DNA from: Actinomycetales bacterium Actino_02
Lineage (GTDB): Bacteria; Actinomycetota; Actinomycetes; Propionibacteriales; Propionibacteriaceae
Assembly (NCBI GenBank): GCA_001603275.1
Contig: LUYM01000023.1
Location: 1-64,000, forward strand
Length of the DNA: 64,000 nt
Direction of reading: 5' to 3'
In this document: positions 16,493 to 24,635 of the stretch, piece after piece
Numbering within the stretch: the first letter of the stretch is position 1
Layout: each line of letters begins with the position of its first letter
The notes under the pieces: model-generated
Told to the model about the DNA's origin: nothing
What the model saw: only the letters and a program-made list of their open reading frames with translations
The model's database searches: none
Made by a program: the position numbers and the translations under genes

Positions 16493-18331
16493 CTAGGCCT
16501 TGGTCAGCTCCAGATCGACGATCAGGTCGCGGTCCAGCGTGCCGTGCAGGCTGGCGGTGCCGCCGCTGAGCTGCACGGTCACCGGGTTGCCGCCCTCGGG
16601 ACGCCAGTTGGCCTGTCCGGAGCTGAACTGCCAGCCCTGCGGGGCGGTCACGCTCAGGTTGACCGTGGTGGCGGCCAAGTCGGCCTGGCGGACGAGCAGC
16701 AGCCGGTAGTGGGCTGTCCGCTGGTCGGCGGCCAGGGTGAGCGCCTGCGGAACGGTGGTGTGCAGCTGCTGGCTGAGCTGCTGGCCCGGCGCCAGCTCGA
16801 AGTACTTGGCGAAGACCGGACGGCCGTCCTCGGGCCGATCGACGAAGCCGTCGGAGGTGCTGGCTGTGGCCGTGGTGCCCGGGGCCCGGTAGACCCGCAG
16901 GTAGTCGCAGAACAGCTGGGTGGGTAGCCCCGGGTAGGTCTCGGCGGTCTTGCGGAAGCCGAGGCTGAGCTGGGTGGTTGCCGAGCCGTCCGATGCCAGC
17001 CTGACCTGGTAGTCCAGGGACTTGCTGACCCCGAGGTTGGATTTGCTGGCTCGAACCATGGCATTGCTGACCACCAGCAGGTCGGTGGTGTTCGGTGGTG
17101 GCGCGATGGCGCCGGCCACACCCAATGCGACGAACGCAGCTTCGGCGGGGGCGTCGGTCGCGTAGAACTGAATGTGCTTCTGTGCGGTGAGCTTGTTGAA
17201 CGTGGTGAGCAGCGGCGTGAGCTGATCGATCTGCACATTCTCGATTCGCTTCAGCATCGACTCGACCAGCGGGATCAGCGCCTCAGCCTTGGCCCGCTTG
17301 CCGTAGGAGGCGCGATCGAACTCGATGAACTCGGTCAGCCTGCGGACGGCGTTGTCCTTGGTCAGCTGCTCGCCGGTGCCGGGAAGGGTGACCGGCCCGA
17401 AGACGGTGAGCAGGTCTTGCAGGGTGACTACGTCGATGGCGATCACTCCGTCGACCGGCGGCTGGCGAAGGTTGTCCCAGAACTTCAGCATCACCGGAGC
17501 GCTGGTCGGGAAGTCGATCCACCAGTTCGCATCGCGGAACCGCAGTTTCGCGTTCATCAGGGCACCTTCGGGTGCGGCCAGGTTGAGGGTGTCGGTGGGC
17601 AGCCGATGGATCCCGGCGTACTTCTCCAGCCGGAATCCGTTGGGTCCGATGCTGGCCAGGCCATAGGTGCCCGGGAAACCGCCCAGCGGACGCAGTTCGG
17701 CGTTGTTCTGGGAAAGCAGGATGAACCGGTGCTGGCTGCCGAACAGGTAGTGGGCGAGTTGTCGCGCGTTGTCGGCCTGGGCGAGGACGCCCTGGTAAGG
17801 CTCGATGAGCCGCTTCAGTTCGCCGACGGCATCGGCCAGCGGCGGCACCAGCCCGTCCGCGGACAGCGCCGCGGTGCGGCGGTCGACCTCGGCGAGCTTG
17901 CTCAGCGCCGGCTCCAGGTGGCTGGCCGAGAGGCCGGCCAGGGTGCCGAAACGGTCACCGGCTGACCCTGCCGTGGTCTGGACGAGCAGGTCGGTGAGCT
18001 GGCCGCCGGCCGAAGCGGCCGTGCCGCCGATCTCGGTGAGCTGGGCGGCCGCGGCGAACTGAGTGCCGAGCCACGGGACGCCCTGCAGCCAGTCCGGCCC
18101 GAGCAGAGTGCGGGCTCGTCCGAACTCCTGCTCGGCCAGGGCGAACTGGGGGCCGGCCGTGGTCAGGTCGAGAGCGGTGAGCGTCTTGACGCCGCTGCTG
18201 GCGGCGCGCTTGGCGGTGCTGGCGGCCTGCTGGAACTGCTGGGCCCACAGCCACCCGGCGGCGAGCAGGGCGACCAGCGCCACGCCCACGATGGACGGGA
18301 TCAGCCACTTGCGGTGTCTGCGCACGAGCAC
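16493..18331 (-). CDS. DUF4012 membrane-anchored protein
   Basis: A 612-residue protein with a short basic N-terminus (LVRRHRKW), one transmembrane helix (about residues 10-30) and a long extracellular part. QHRFILLSQNNAELRPLGGFPGTYGL, followed by DANWWIDFPTSA, is the core of DUF4012, found in actinobacterial proteins often encoded near cell-surface polysaccharide genes; its activity is unknown. The GTG start at 18331 lies 30 bp after the ABC1-kinase gene, so it is probably the last gene of that operon. It converges with uvrD2, leaving 39 bp between the stops. Confidence 0.8.
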   Translation of the reverse strand: MLVRRHRKWLIPSIVGVALVALLAAGWLWAQQFQQAASTAKRAASSGVKTLTALDLTTAGPQFALAEQEFGRARTLLGPDWLQGVPWLGTQFAAAAQLTEIGGTAASAGGQLTDLLVQTTAGSAGDRFGTLAGLSASHLEPALSKLAEVDRRTAALSADGLVPPLADAVGELKRLIEPYQGVLAQADNARQLAHYLFGSQHRFILLSQNNAELRPLGGFPGTYGLASIGPNGFRLEKYAGIHRLPTDTLNLAAPEGALMNAKLRFRDANWWIDFPTSAPVMLKFWDNLRQPPVDGVIAIDVVTLQDLLTVFGPVTLPGTGEQLTKDNAVRRLTEFIEFDRASYGKRAKAEALIPLVESMLKRIENVQIDQLTPLLTTFNKLTAQKHIQFYATDAPAEAAFVALGVAGAIAPPPNTTDLLVVSNAMVRASKSNLGVSKSLDYQVRLASDGSATTQLSLGFRKTAETYPGLPTQLFCDYLRVYRAPGTTATASTSDGFVDRPEDGRPVFAKYFELAPGQQLSQQLHTTVPQALTLAADQRTAHYRLLLVRQADLAATTVNLSVTAPQGWQFSSGQANWRPEGGNPVTVQLSGGTASLHGTLDRDLIVDLELTKA

Positions 18332-18361
18332 AACGGTACCGACTGCTGCGGCGGGCCTGGC

Positions 18362-19690
18362 TCAGTCGGGTTCGGGCGCGAAGCCGGGGAGGTGGGCCCG
18401 CAGCACACTGGCGAAGTCGGCCTGGACGTCGAGCTGGGCCAGCACGGCGATGCCGCCCAGCCAGACCCGATAGATCAGCAGGTAGTCCGGGGGCAGCGAG
18501 ATTCGGGTGGCCACCGACTTGGCGGCCATGGCGTCCTGGACGCGCTGGAACTGCTGGCGAGCCCAGTCCCGGTTGAAGCTGAACGCGGCGACTTGGGCCG
18601 GCTCGACGAACGGTGCCAGGTAGTCCAGCACCTCGGCGGCGCCGACGTCGGGGCCGATGAAGCCCTCCTCGATCAGGCCGGCCCTCATCAGCTCGGCCTG
18701 GCCGTCCACGGCGTGTCGGATCAGCCGTCCCATCGGGGCCGGGAGGCCGTCCGGTAGCCGGCTGACCAGGCCGAAGTCGACAACGCCGAGCCGTCCGTCG
18801 GCAGTGAGCAGGAAGTTGCCCGGGTGCGGATCGGCGTGCAGGATGCCGGCCAGTTCCGGGCCGGAGAACAGGAAGCTGACGTAGTCGATGGCGGCTTGGT
18901 TGCGCTCGGCCTGTGGGCGGCCGATCACGCTGGTCAGCTTGCGTCCCTCGATCCAGTCGCTGATCAGCACCCGCCGGGTGGCGTGGTGGACGCGTGGCAC
19001 CACGAACCGAGGGTGCCCAGCGGTTCCGGCCGCCATGGCCGCCTGATGGCTGGCCTCCTGGGTGTAGTCGACCTCCTCGGCGACCCGCAGCGACAGCTCC
19101 TTGCTCAGCGCCACCAGATCCAGCCCGCCGGTCAGCGTGGTGGCCACTCCGGAGAGTCGCTGCAACTGGCGCAGGTCGCTGGCCAGGGCCACATCGGCGC
19201 CCGGGTACTGGATCTTGACGGCCACCTCGGTGCCGTCGGCCAGCCGGCCACGATGCACCTGCCCGATCGACGCGGCCGCTGCCGGGCGCTGGTCGAGTTC
19301 GGGAAGCAGCCGACGCCAGTCCGGACCGAGCTCGGCCTTGAGGACGGCCTGTGCTCTGGCCGCCGGCATCGGCGGAGCCGAGTCCTGCAACGCGCGCAGC
19401 CGATCGCGGAACGGCTCGGCGACATCCTCGGGCAGCATGGCTTCGAACAGGCTCAGCGCCTGGCCGAACTTCATGGCGCCACCCTTCAGCTCGCCGAGCA
19501 CGGTGAACAGCTGTTCGGCTGCCGCTTCCCGGGATCGTGCCGCGACATCTTCGGCGGGCGTCCCGAGTAGCCGCCGCCCCAGATCGGCCCCGGCTCGCGC
19601 GGCCGCGCCGAGCGGCAGTCCGAGCAGTTTGGACGCGCGGCCGAAGCTGCCCGAAGGCAGCACCGGGGGTTCGGACGAAGATCCACTCAC
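18362..19690 (-). CDS. ABC1/AarF (UbiB-like) atypical protein kinase
   Basis: This 442-residue protein has the family signatures in order: KFGQ (KxGQ, residues 74-77), the Ala-rich nucleotide loop AAAASIGQVHRGRL, VAVKIQYPG with the ATP-binding Lys, LHADPHPGNFLL (catalytic loop) and VVDFGLVSRLPDG (DFG-like). UbiB-family kinases act in isoprenoid quinone homeostasis at the membrane; the mycobacterial homologue is also encoded near uvrD2 (Rv3197, from memory). The GTG start at 19690 overlaps the upstream gene stop as GTGA. The substrate is unknown. Confidence 0.9.
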   Translation of the reverse strand: MSGSSSEPPVLPSGSFGRASKLLGLPLGAAARAGADLGRRLLGTPAEDVAARSREAAAEQLFTVLGELKGGAMKFGQALSLFEAMLPEDVAEPFRDRLRALQDSAPPMPAARAQAVLKAELGPDWRRLLPELDQRPAAAASIGQVHRGRLADGTEVAVKIQYPGADVALASDLRQLQRLSGVATTLTGGLDLVALSKELSLRVAEEVDYTQEASHQAAMAAGTAGHPRFVVPRVHHATRRVLISDWIEGRKLTSVIGRPQAERNQAAIDYVSFLFSGPELAGILHADPHPGNFLLTADGRLGVVDFGLVSRLPDGLPAPMGRLIRHAVDGQAELMRAGLIEEGFIGPDVGAAEVLDYLAPFVEPAQVAAFSFNRDWARQQFQRVQDAMAAKSVATRISLPPDYLLIYRVWLGGIAVLAQLDVQADFASVLRAHLPGFAPEPD

Positions 19691-20523
19691 CCTGCCAGTG
19701 TGCCAAGGTGCTGGGCGGGGGACTGTTCTTGGCAGCGGCAGGCCGGGTGTAGCGGCCAGGTGGACTGCGTACGGCGCAGCTCCGGAAGGCGGAGTTCGAG
19801 GGTCCGTCCGACGAGTTCTGGTGGCTGGCCCGCACACCAGCGGGCGACCTCGGCCACGGCCTCACCGACGAGCCATTCGCGGAGTCGGGCGTCCGGGGCC
19901 ACGCGAGTTCGACAGGCCTGGGCCAGCAGCAGCGGCCATTGCGGATCGCGCTCGGATCGCAGCAGATCCAGGCAGCGCAGACAGGGGCCGAGCTCCGGAC
20001 TGACGACGGGGCCGATCACACCGCGCCCCGGTTCGGCCCGGATCACCAGGGTGCAGTGACCGGTCGCGGCCAGCCGGTCTGTGAGCCAACGATCCGGCTC
20101 GATGGTGCCGGTGGCCAGGACGATCAGTGGCCGGCTCGCGGCGGGCCAGGATCGTTGGCCCAGCGGCAGCGGCTGCAGTTCGGCGCGCTGCAAGCCCAGA
20201 TGAATGCGTTCAGCCAGAGGGCCGGCACCCCACACCACCACGCTCCGCGTCAGTGCGGCGCGCCAGCGGCGGATCAGGCCGGCGTCGGTGAGGAGCTGGA
20301 GCAGTGTGTCCAGCCATTGTGGGCTCAGCTCGGGGCATAGCTCGCCGAGTTCGGCCACGCTGCGCGGCTCATTGAGGGCGCCGAGCAATCCGAGGGTGGC
20401 GGTCGGGACGGGTTCGAGGATCACGGCCTGGGCGTCCAGGCCGACCTGAAGCGAATGTGGGCCGCGCCACAGCCCGATGAGGGGTCGGACGGCCTCGAGC
20501 CGCCAGTCCTGGGGGTGACTCAT
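19687..20523 (-). CDS. ThiF/cyclodehydratase-like protein (TOMM leader-binding type)
   Basis: A 278-residue protein. The first 90 residues form a winged-helix-like block (LGLLGALNEPRSVAELGELCPELS, LLTDAGLIRRW) resembling the leader-peptide recognition domain of azole-RiPP cyclodehydratases. A Rossmann-like segment follows (VVVWGAGPLAERIHLGL), with GPCLRCLDLLRSERD further on. Proteins of this kind are annotated in many actinobacteria as TOMM precursor leader-binding or ThiF-like proteins without a RiPP cluster, and none is seen here. The gene is coupled to the ABC1 kinase by a GTGA overlap, suggesting a shared housekeeping role. Confidence is moderate for the family and low for function. Confidence 0.6.
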   Translation of the reverse strand: MSHPQDWRLEAVRPLIGLWRGPHSLQVGLDAQAVILEPVPTATLGLLGALNEPRSVAELGELCPELSPQWLDTLLQLLTDAGLIRRWRAALTRSVVVWGAGPLAERIHLGLQRAELQPLPLGQRSWPAASRPLIVLATGTIEPDRWLTDRLAATGHCTLVIRAEPGRGVIGPVVSPELGPCLRCLDLLRSERDPQWPLLLAQACRTRVAPDARLREWLVGEAVAEVARWCAGQPPELVGRTLELRLPELRRTQSTWPLHPACRCQEQSPAQHLGTLAG

Positions 20524-20618
20524 GAGCAGAGTCTGCCCCGCGACGCGGACCGTTCAGCTGGGTCGGCCGAACGGACAACACGTCTCTGATCTGGACAACA
20601 ACGTCCGGATCAGCAAAC

Positions 20619-20652
20619 GCGAAACGCCGGCCACGACGGGCCGGCGTTTCGC
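20619..20652 (-). terminator. Perfect 14-bp hairpin, terminator of the DUF5679 gene
   Basis: Arms 20619-20632 and 20639-20652 pair without mismatch around a six-base loop, just downstream (minus strand) of the DUF5679 stop at 20660. There is no T-run, as is common in high-G+C actinobacteria. It may also end transcription from the other side. Confidence 0.75.
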
Positions 20653-20659
20653 AAGTGGT

Positions 20660-20821
20660 TCAGGCCTTGGGCAGGAACCGCGTCAGATTGGTGCTGCAGA
20701 CCGGGCACTTCGCCTTGGCGATCCGGGTGCCCTTGGCGTTCACAACCACCTCGCCCTGGGCCTCACGGTGGTCCTTGCACTTCACGCAGTAGAACGATCC
20801 GGTGTAGGTGTCCTCAGCCAC
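20660..20821 (-). CDS. DUF5679 small zinc-ribbon protein
   Basis: A 53-residue protein, VAEDTYTGSFYCVKCKDHRE through to CPVCSTNLTRFLPKA. Two CxxC pairs (YCVKCKDH and KCPVCSTN) about 30 residues apart indicate a zinc ribbon. This is the DUF5679 pattern of short actinobacterial proteins that end in a basic tail; the function is unknown. The GTG at 20821 is chosen because AGGAGG lies five bases upstream (20827-20832, minus strand); an upstream in-frame start at 20845 has no such site. It is monocistronic, with a strong terminator behind it. Confidence 0.8.
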   Translation of the reverse strand: MAEDTYTGSFYCVKCKDHREAQGEVVVNAKGTRIAKAKCPVCSTNLTRFLPKA

Positions 20822-20928
20822 GTAATCCTCCTGTAGTTCGGCCAACCCAGGACCGGGCCGGCGCTCAATGCTGGCTGGAGTCTATGCCCGAGTGGCCAGC
20901 CAGCACGGTTACCACGGCGGGGAGCAAG

Positions 20929-20988
20929 GAGAACCCCCAGTCGCGGTGCGCTTGCCTTCCCCTGCGAGCGACCACCCCTGGGGGCCTC
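20929..20988. other. 60-bp imperfect inverted repeat, unassigned structured element
   Basis: CCCCCAG at 20934-20940 pairs with CTGGGGG at 20978-20984, and GAG 20929-20931 with CTC 20986-20988. TCGC 20941-20944 can pair with GCGA 20968-20971 inside. It lies in the 238-bp divergent gap between the DUF5679 gene and the metallopeptidase gene, about 110 bp upstream of the former. It could be a leader structure of the DUF5679 mRNA or a small RNA. I do not recognise an RNA family. Confidence 0.3.
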
Positions 20989-21046
20989 GGTAGAGAACGT
21001 AGTGCCCGCTCAGGTCCGGGTCAACTGGACTGTCGGTGTGGTGTCG

Positions 21047-21052
21047 TAGGGT
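21047..21052 (+). promoter_or_regulatory. Candidate -10 element of the YgjP-type peptidase gene
   Basis: TAGGGT is followed by seven bases and the GTG at 21060, the leaderless arrangement repeated in this window. Confidence 0.45.
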
Positions 21053-21059
21053 GCCTGCT

Positions 21060-21626
21060 GTGACTGGTCAGGAGCCAATTGAGGTGCGTCGGAGCCGGCG
21101 TCGCACGCGGACGCTCACGGTGTTCCGCGAGGGTGGACGGCTGGTCGCCGTGGTGCCCGAGTTCCTGTCGACGAGCAGCCAGGAGGAGCTGATTCCTCCG
21201 CTCGTCCGGCGTTTCCTGCGCAACGAGGCCAAGAGGGGATTGCCGCAGGCCACCGATCAGCTCAGCCAGCGTGCCCTTGAGCTGTATCGGCGCTACCTGC
21301 AGCCGTTGACCGGCACCGAGCCGCCCGGCTTCACCGTCACATGGAGCCGCCGGCAGCAGCATCGCTGGGGGTCCTGTTCGGCCTGGTCGGGGGAGATCCG
21401 GCTGTCGGATCGGCTGCGCGCCATGCCGTTGTGGGTCAGCGACTACGTGCTGATCCATGAGTTGGCGCACTTGCACCAGCCCAACCACTCGGCCGAGTTC
21501 CATGCCTTGGAGAATGCCTATCCCGACGCGGAACGGGCCAAGGCCTACCTGCTCGGCTTCCAGCACGGCGCTGGTACGCCGGCCACGGACGAGCCCGATC
21601 CGGAACCCGAGCTGGACTACTCCTGA
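21060..21626 (+). CDS. YgjP-type (DUF45, M48-like) metallopeptidase
   Basis: A 188-residue protein with the DUF45 core: WSRRQQHRWGSCS, then GEIRLSDRLRAMPLWVSDYVLIHELAHL. The zinc site is HELAHLHQPNHSAEF (HExxH plus a third His six residues on). The real peptidase activity of the family is little studied. The GTG at 21060 is preferred over codons at 21036 and 21051 because of the -10 element seven bases before it. The last ten bases overlap the convergent DUF2342 gene. Confidence 0.85.
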   Translation: MTGQEPIEVRRSRRRTRTLTVFREGGRLVAVVPEFLSTSSQEELIPPLVRRFLRNEAKRGLPQATDQLSQRALELYRRYLQPLTGTEPPGFTVTWSRRQQHRWGSCSAWSGEIRLSDRLRAMPLWVSDYVLIHELAHLHQPNHSAEFHALENAYPDAERAKAYLLGFQHGAGTPATDEPDPEPELDYS

Positions 21627-22921
21627 TCCTCGCTCTCGTCGAGCAGCCGGGCCAGCTCCTCGTCCAGCGCATCGGTGGGGGCTGCGGACGGCTGGAAGCC
21701 CAGCGGATCGTCCAGGTCGGACGCCGACGGCAGTAGATCGGGGTGTTGCCAGACGGCGTCGCGCGCCGCGCCACCCTGGCCGGCCCGAAGTGCTGCCCAC
21801 AGATTGGCCGCGTCCCTGGTCCGGCGCGGACGCAGTTCCAGTCCGAACAGGGTCTTCAGCGCCGACTCGGCCGGGCCGCCGGAGGCCCGTCGACGGCGCA
21901 GCGTCTCGGTGAGCGGGGCGGCGGCGGGCATCCGCGCACCGGCCACCTGGGCGACCACCTCGTCCACCCAGCCTTCGATCAGGGCCAGGAGCGTCTCCAA
22001 GCGGGCCAGCACTTCGCGCTGGGCCGGGGAGGTCAGTGGTGCGAACAGGCTGCCGGCCAGGGCCTGCCCGGCGGCCTCCAGTTCCTCCGGAGAACTCACC
22101 GAGCCGAGCCGGCTCTCGATGGCCTGCTCCAGGGCGGTGCCGTCGATGCTGATCTCCCTGGCGTAGTGATCGACCAGGGCCAACAGCTGAGGCCCCAGCC
22201 AACCCACGGCGCCGAACAGCCGTTGACGTGCGGATTCGCGGATCGCCCAGTACAGCAGCAGATCGGCCTCGTCCTGCTCCAGGCCGTCTCCGAAGGCGGC
22301 CAGGTTGGTGGGCAGGATCGCCACCACCGGACGCTCGGTCAGCGGCAGGCCGATGTCGCCGGCGGTGACCACCTGCCCGGCCATCTGGCCCAGTGCCTGG
22401 CCGACCTGGCCGGCGAACATGCCGGCCACCGACAGTCGCAGCATGTGCTCCAAGCCCGGCACCTCGGCGTCGACGAGTTCCCGCAGGGCCCGGGACAGCT
22501 GGGTGACCACTGGGCGCAGCAACTCCTGCCAGGCCGCGAAGGTCTGGTCGACCCAGACCTGCCGCGTCCAGGCGGCCGGTGCCGTGGTCAGCCGCGGGAA
22601 GGCGATCTCCTCATCCAGCCACAGGTCGGCCAGCCCGACGGCATCCTTCAGCCGGGCGACCACCGCGGCGTCCGGCGCCAGATCGGGGCCAAGCGAGCCG
22701 GTAGTGCGCTGGGCGATGTCGCGGGCGAAGCCCCAGTTCATCCCGCTGGCCGGGTCGGAGTTGCCGAAGCCTGCCAACTGGGTCGAGAACGAGGTCATCA
22801 GTTGCTGCATCCGGGCCATCAGCTGGGCCGGATCGAGCTGCCCGTCCTCGCCGGGAGTGATCCCGAACTGGGCAAGGAAGCGCAGAAGGGCGTCGTCGTC
22901 CGGGCTGCCCGGCTCGGTCAT
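21617..22921 (-). CDS. Zincin-like DUF2342 protein (putative hydrolase)
   Basis: A 434-residue protein starting MTEPGSPDDDALLRFLAQFG. It matches the actinobacterial family annotated as putative hydrolase/zinc-dependent protease (Rv3195 in M. tuberculosis, from memory). Seen are NWGFARDIAQ, WVDQTFAAWQELLRP, MFAGQVGQALGQMA and LLALIEGWVDEVVAQVAG. The last holds a Glu that takes the place of part of a zincin site; no plain HExxH is present, so catalysis is unproven. The ATG at 22921 has AAGGAG upstream; longer in-frame starts are not family-like. It is divergent from the PDZ/Lon-like gene. Confidence 0.8.
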   Translation of the reverse strand: MTEPGSPDDDALLRFLAQFGITPGEDGQLDPAQLMARMQQLMTSFSTQLAGFGNSDPASGMNWGFARDIAQRTTGSLGPDLAPDAAVVARLKDAVGLADLWLDEEIAFPRLTTAPAAWTRQVWVDQTFAAWQELLRPVVTQLSRALRELVDAEVPGLEHMLRLSVAGMFAGQVGQALGQMAGQVVTAGDIGLPLTERPVVAILPTNLAAFGDGLEQDEADLLLYWAIRESARQRLFGAVGWLGPQLLALVDHYAREISIDGTALEQAIESRLGSVSSPEELEAAGQALAGSLFAPLTSPAQREVLARLETLLALIEGWVDEVVAQVAGARMPAAAPLTETLRRRRASGGPAESALKTLFGLELRPRRTRDAANLWAALRAGQGGAARDAVWQHPDLLPSASDLDDPLGFQPSAAPTDALDEELARLLDESEDQE

Positions 22922-23050
22922 GTGAACTCCTTGGTGGATCGAGTCTCCATTCTCTCCCCGCCAACAAGCCGTCGCGGCCTGCAAGCGGGTAGGGTTTCGA
23001 GGACGGGCCGAGCGCATCCGCGACGGCCGGGCTTTGGCGAGGGGATTGGG

Positions 23051-24097
23051 TTGACCAAGCAGACCTGGACGGCGACGCTGTCGGCGATCCTGTTCGTCCT
23101 GCTTGCCGCCGTGATCGCACTGGTGCCGGTGCCATATGTGACCTGGGCACCGGGTGCCACCCACGATCTGCTCGGCCAAGTGGACGGCAAGGACGCGATC
23201 ACCATCACCGGGATCTCAACCAGGCATCCGTCCGGGAAGCTGCGGCTGACGACGGTGGCGGTGACCTCGCCTGGCGGCGTGCTCAGCCTTCCTGAGGCGC
23301 TGATCTCCTACTGGCTGCCCTCGCGTGAGGTGCTGCCGCGCGATGTCGTCTACCGCCCCGGCGTTTCCGACACCGACTTGAACTCCGAAGAAGCGCAGCT
23401 GATGACCGACTCGCAGACCACTGCGGTGGTGGCGGCGCTGCGGGCGGCGCAGGTGCCGGTCACCGAGATGCCGATGATCTCGGCCGTGGTGAACTCCGGG
23501 CCTTCCAACGGCGTCCTGAAGCCCGGTGATCTGATCGAGTCCGTGGACGGCCGCCACGTCGAGTCGCGGCAGAACGTCACCGACGCCGTCCGGGATCACG
23601 ACGTGGGCGACTCGGTGTCGATCACCTTCTTCCGGGACGGGCAGCGCAAGCACGCCACGATCGTCACTCGGGCCACCGAGGCCGCGCCGAAGGAGCCGGC
23701 CATCGGCGTCCGGCTGGCCATCGGCTACAGCTACGCCCCGAAGGTGAGCTTCGCGGTGGGTGAGAACATCGGCGGCTCCAGCGCCGGGCTGATGTTCTCG
23801 ATCGCGATCTACTCGATGCTCGGCGAGCAGGACCTGGTGGACGGCCGAGATATCGCCGGCACCGGCACCATGGACGCGGACGGGCGTGTCGGCGCCATCG
23901 GTGGAATCCAGGAGAAGCTGGCCGCGGCCGCTCGTGACCAGTCGACGATTTTCTTGGCCCCACGCGCGAACTGCGTGGATCTTGGCCCGATTCCGGACAC
24001 GATTTCGGTGGTCGCGGTGGACAACTTGGGGGATGCCGTCTCGGCGCTGCAAGGTGGCGGCGTCGGTCCGGCCGGCACAGTGACGGGGTGTCAGTGA
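23051..24097 (+). CDS. PDZ-domain, Lon-type (S16) membrane protease
   Basis: A 348-residue protein with a TTG start (GAGGGG six bases upstream). One transmembrane helix near residues 8-30 is followed by PVPYVTWAPG, typical of secreted PDZ-S16 proteins (YlbL/Rv3194c-like). A PDZ domain (NGVLKPGDLIESVDG, VGDSVSITFFRDGQ) precedes the S16 domain. GENIGGSSAGLMFS holds the catalytic Ser and GAIGGIQEKL the Lys of the dyad. The protein acts outside the membrane; the YlbL homologue is a developmental/cell-division protease in Bacillus. It is followed by and overlaps the PPA1309-family gene. Confidence 0.88.
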   Translation: MTKQTWTATLSAILFVLLAAVIALVPVPYVTWAPGATHDLLGQVDGKDAITITGISTRHPSGKLRLTTVAVTSPGGVLSLPEALISYWLPSREVLPRDVVYRPGVSDTDLNSEEAQLMTDSQTTAVVAALRAAQVPVTEMPMISAVVNSGPSNGVLKPGDLIESVDGRHVESRQNVTDAVRDHDVGDSVSITFFRDGQRKHATIVTRATEAAPKEPAIGVRLAIGYSYAPKVSFAVGENIGGSSAGLMFSIAIYSMLGEQDLVDGRDIAGTGTMDADGRVGAIGGIQEKLAAAARDQSTIFLAPRANCVDLGPIPDTISVVAVDNLGDAVSALQGGGVGPAGTVTGCQ

Positions 24098-24594
24098 ACG
24101 AAGCGTTAGTGGCCGCACTGGTCGAGGTCGAGCGGCATGTGGGACGTTCCGGTTGGGATCAGCCGGCTCGGATCTTCGCCCTGGTTCCGACCAGGGAGTT
24201 TGTGGCTGCCGAGCCGTCGCTGGCCGCCCAGTTCGCCGCGGCAAATCCCGACGGGTTCACCTCGATCGAGCAGGACGACTTCCACGCCGGGGATGAGCTG
24301 GCCGAGACCTTGGCCAGGATGGTCTGGCCGCCGACGGTGACCGGTTGCGTGCTGTCCCTGGAGCGAGCCTTCCTGCCGGCCGACGCCGAGGCGGAGTTGC
24401 CCGACGATCCGGAGCAGGCTGCACGGGTGGTTGCCGAGCATCCGCAGCGGCTGGATCTGCGGGTTGTGGTCGGAGTGACCCGGGACGGGTCTCGCCACGC
24501 TGTGGCCCGGATTCGGTCGGCCGAGCAGGAGCTGCTCGAAGGTGCCGAGATGGTGCCGGCGCTGGCTGACGCCCTGGCGCATACATTGGAGTGA
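24088..24594 (+). CDS. PPA1309-family conserved actinobacterial protein
   Basis: A 168-residue acidic soluble protein with NEALVAALVEVERHVGRSGWDQPARIFALV, FTSIEQDDF, WPPTVTGCVLSLERAFLP and VGVTRDGSRHAVARI. This matches the actinobacterial family named after PPA1309; no activity is known. It overlaps the protease gene. GTG 24088 is used, but GTG 24094 (GTGA overlap with the protease stop) is equally possible. It lies 41 bp before the UPF0182 gene, in the same conserved order as in other actinobacteria. Confidence 0.8.
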   Translation: MSVNEALVAALVEVERHVGRSGWDQPARIFALVPTREFVAAEPSLAAQFAAANPDGFTSIEQDDFHAGDELAETLARMVWPPTVTGCVLSLERAFLPADAEAELPDDPEQAARVVAEHPQRLDLRVVVGVTRDGSRHAVARIRSAEQELLEGAEMVPALADALAHTLE

Positions 24595-24635
24595 CCGCGA
24601 CAGACGAGCCGGCCGCCGCCGGATGAGGAGACCTG

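Noticed and set aside
20929-20988. Actinobacterial 6C RNA or SRP RNA at the hairpin
   Set aside because: The loops lack the C6 runs of 6C RNA, and the SRP apical GGAAG/AGCAG pattern is absent.
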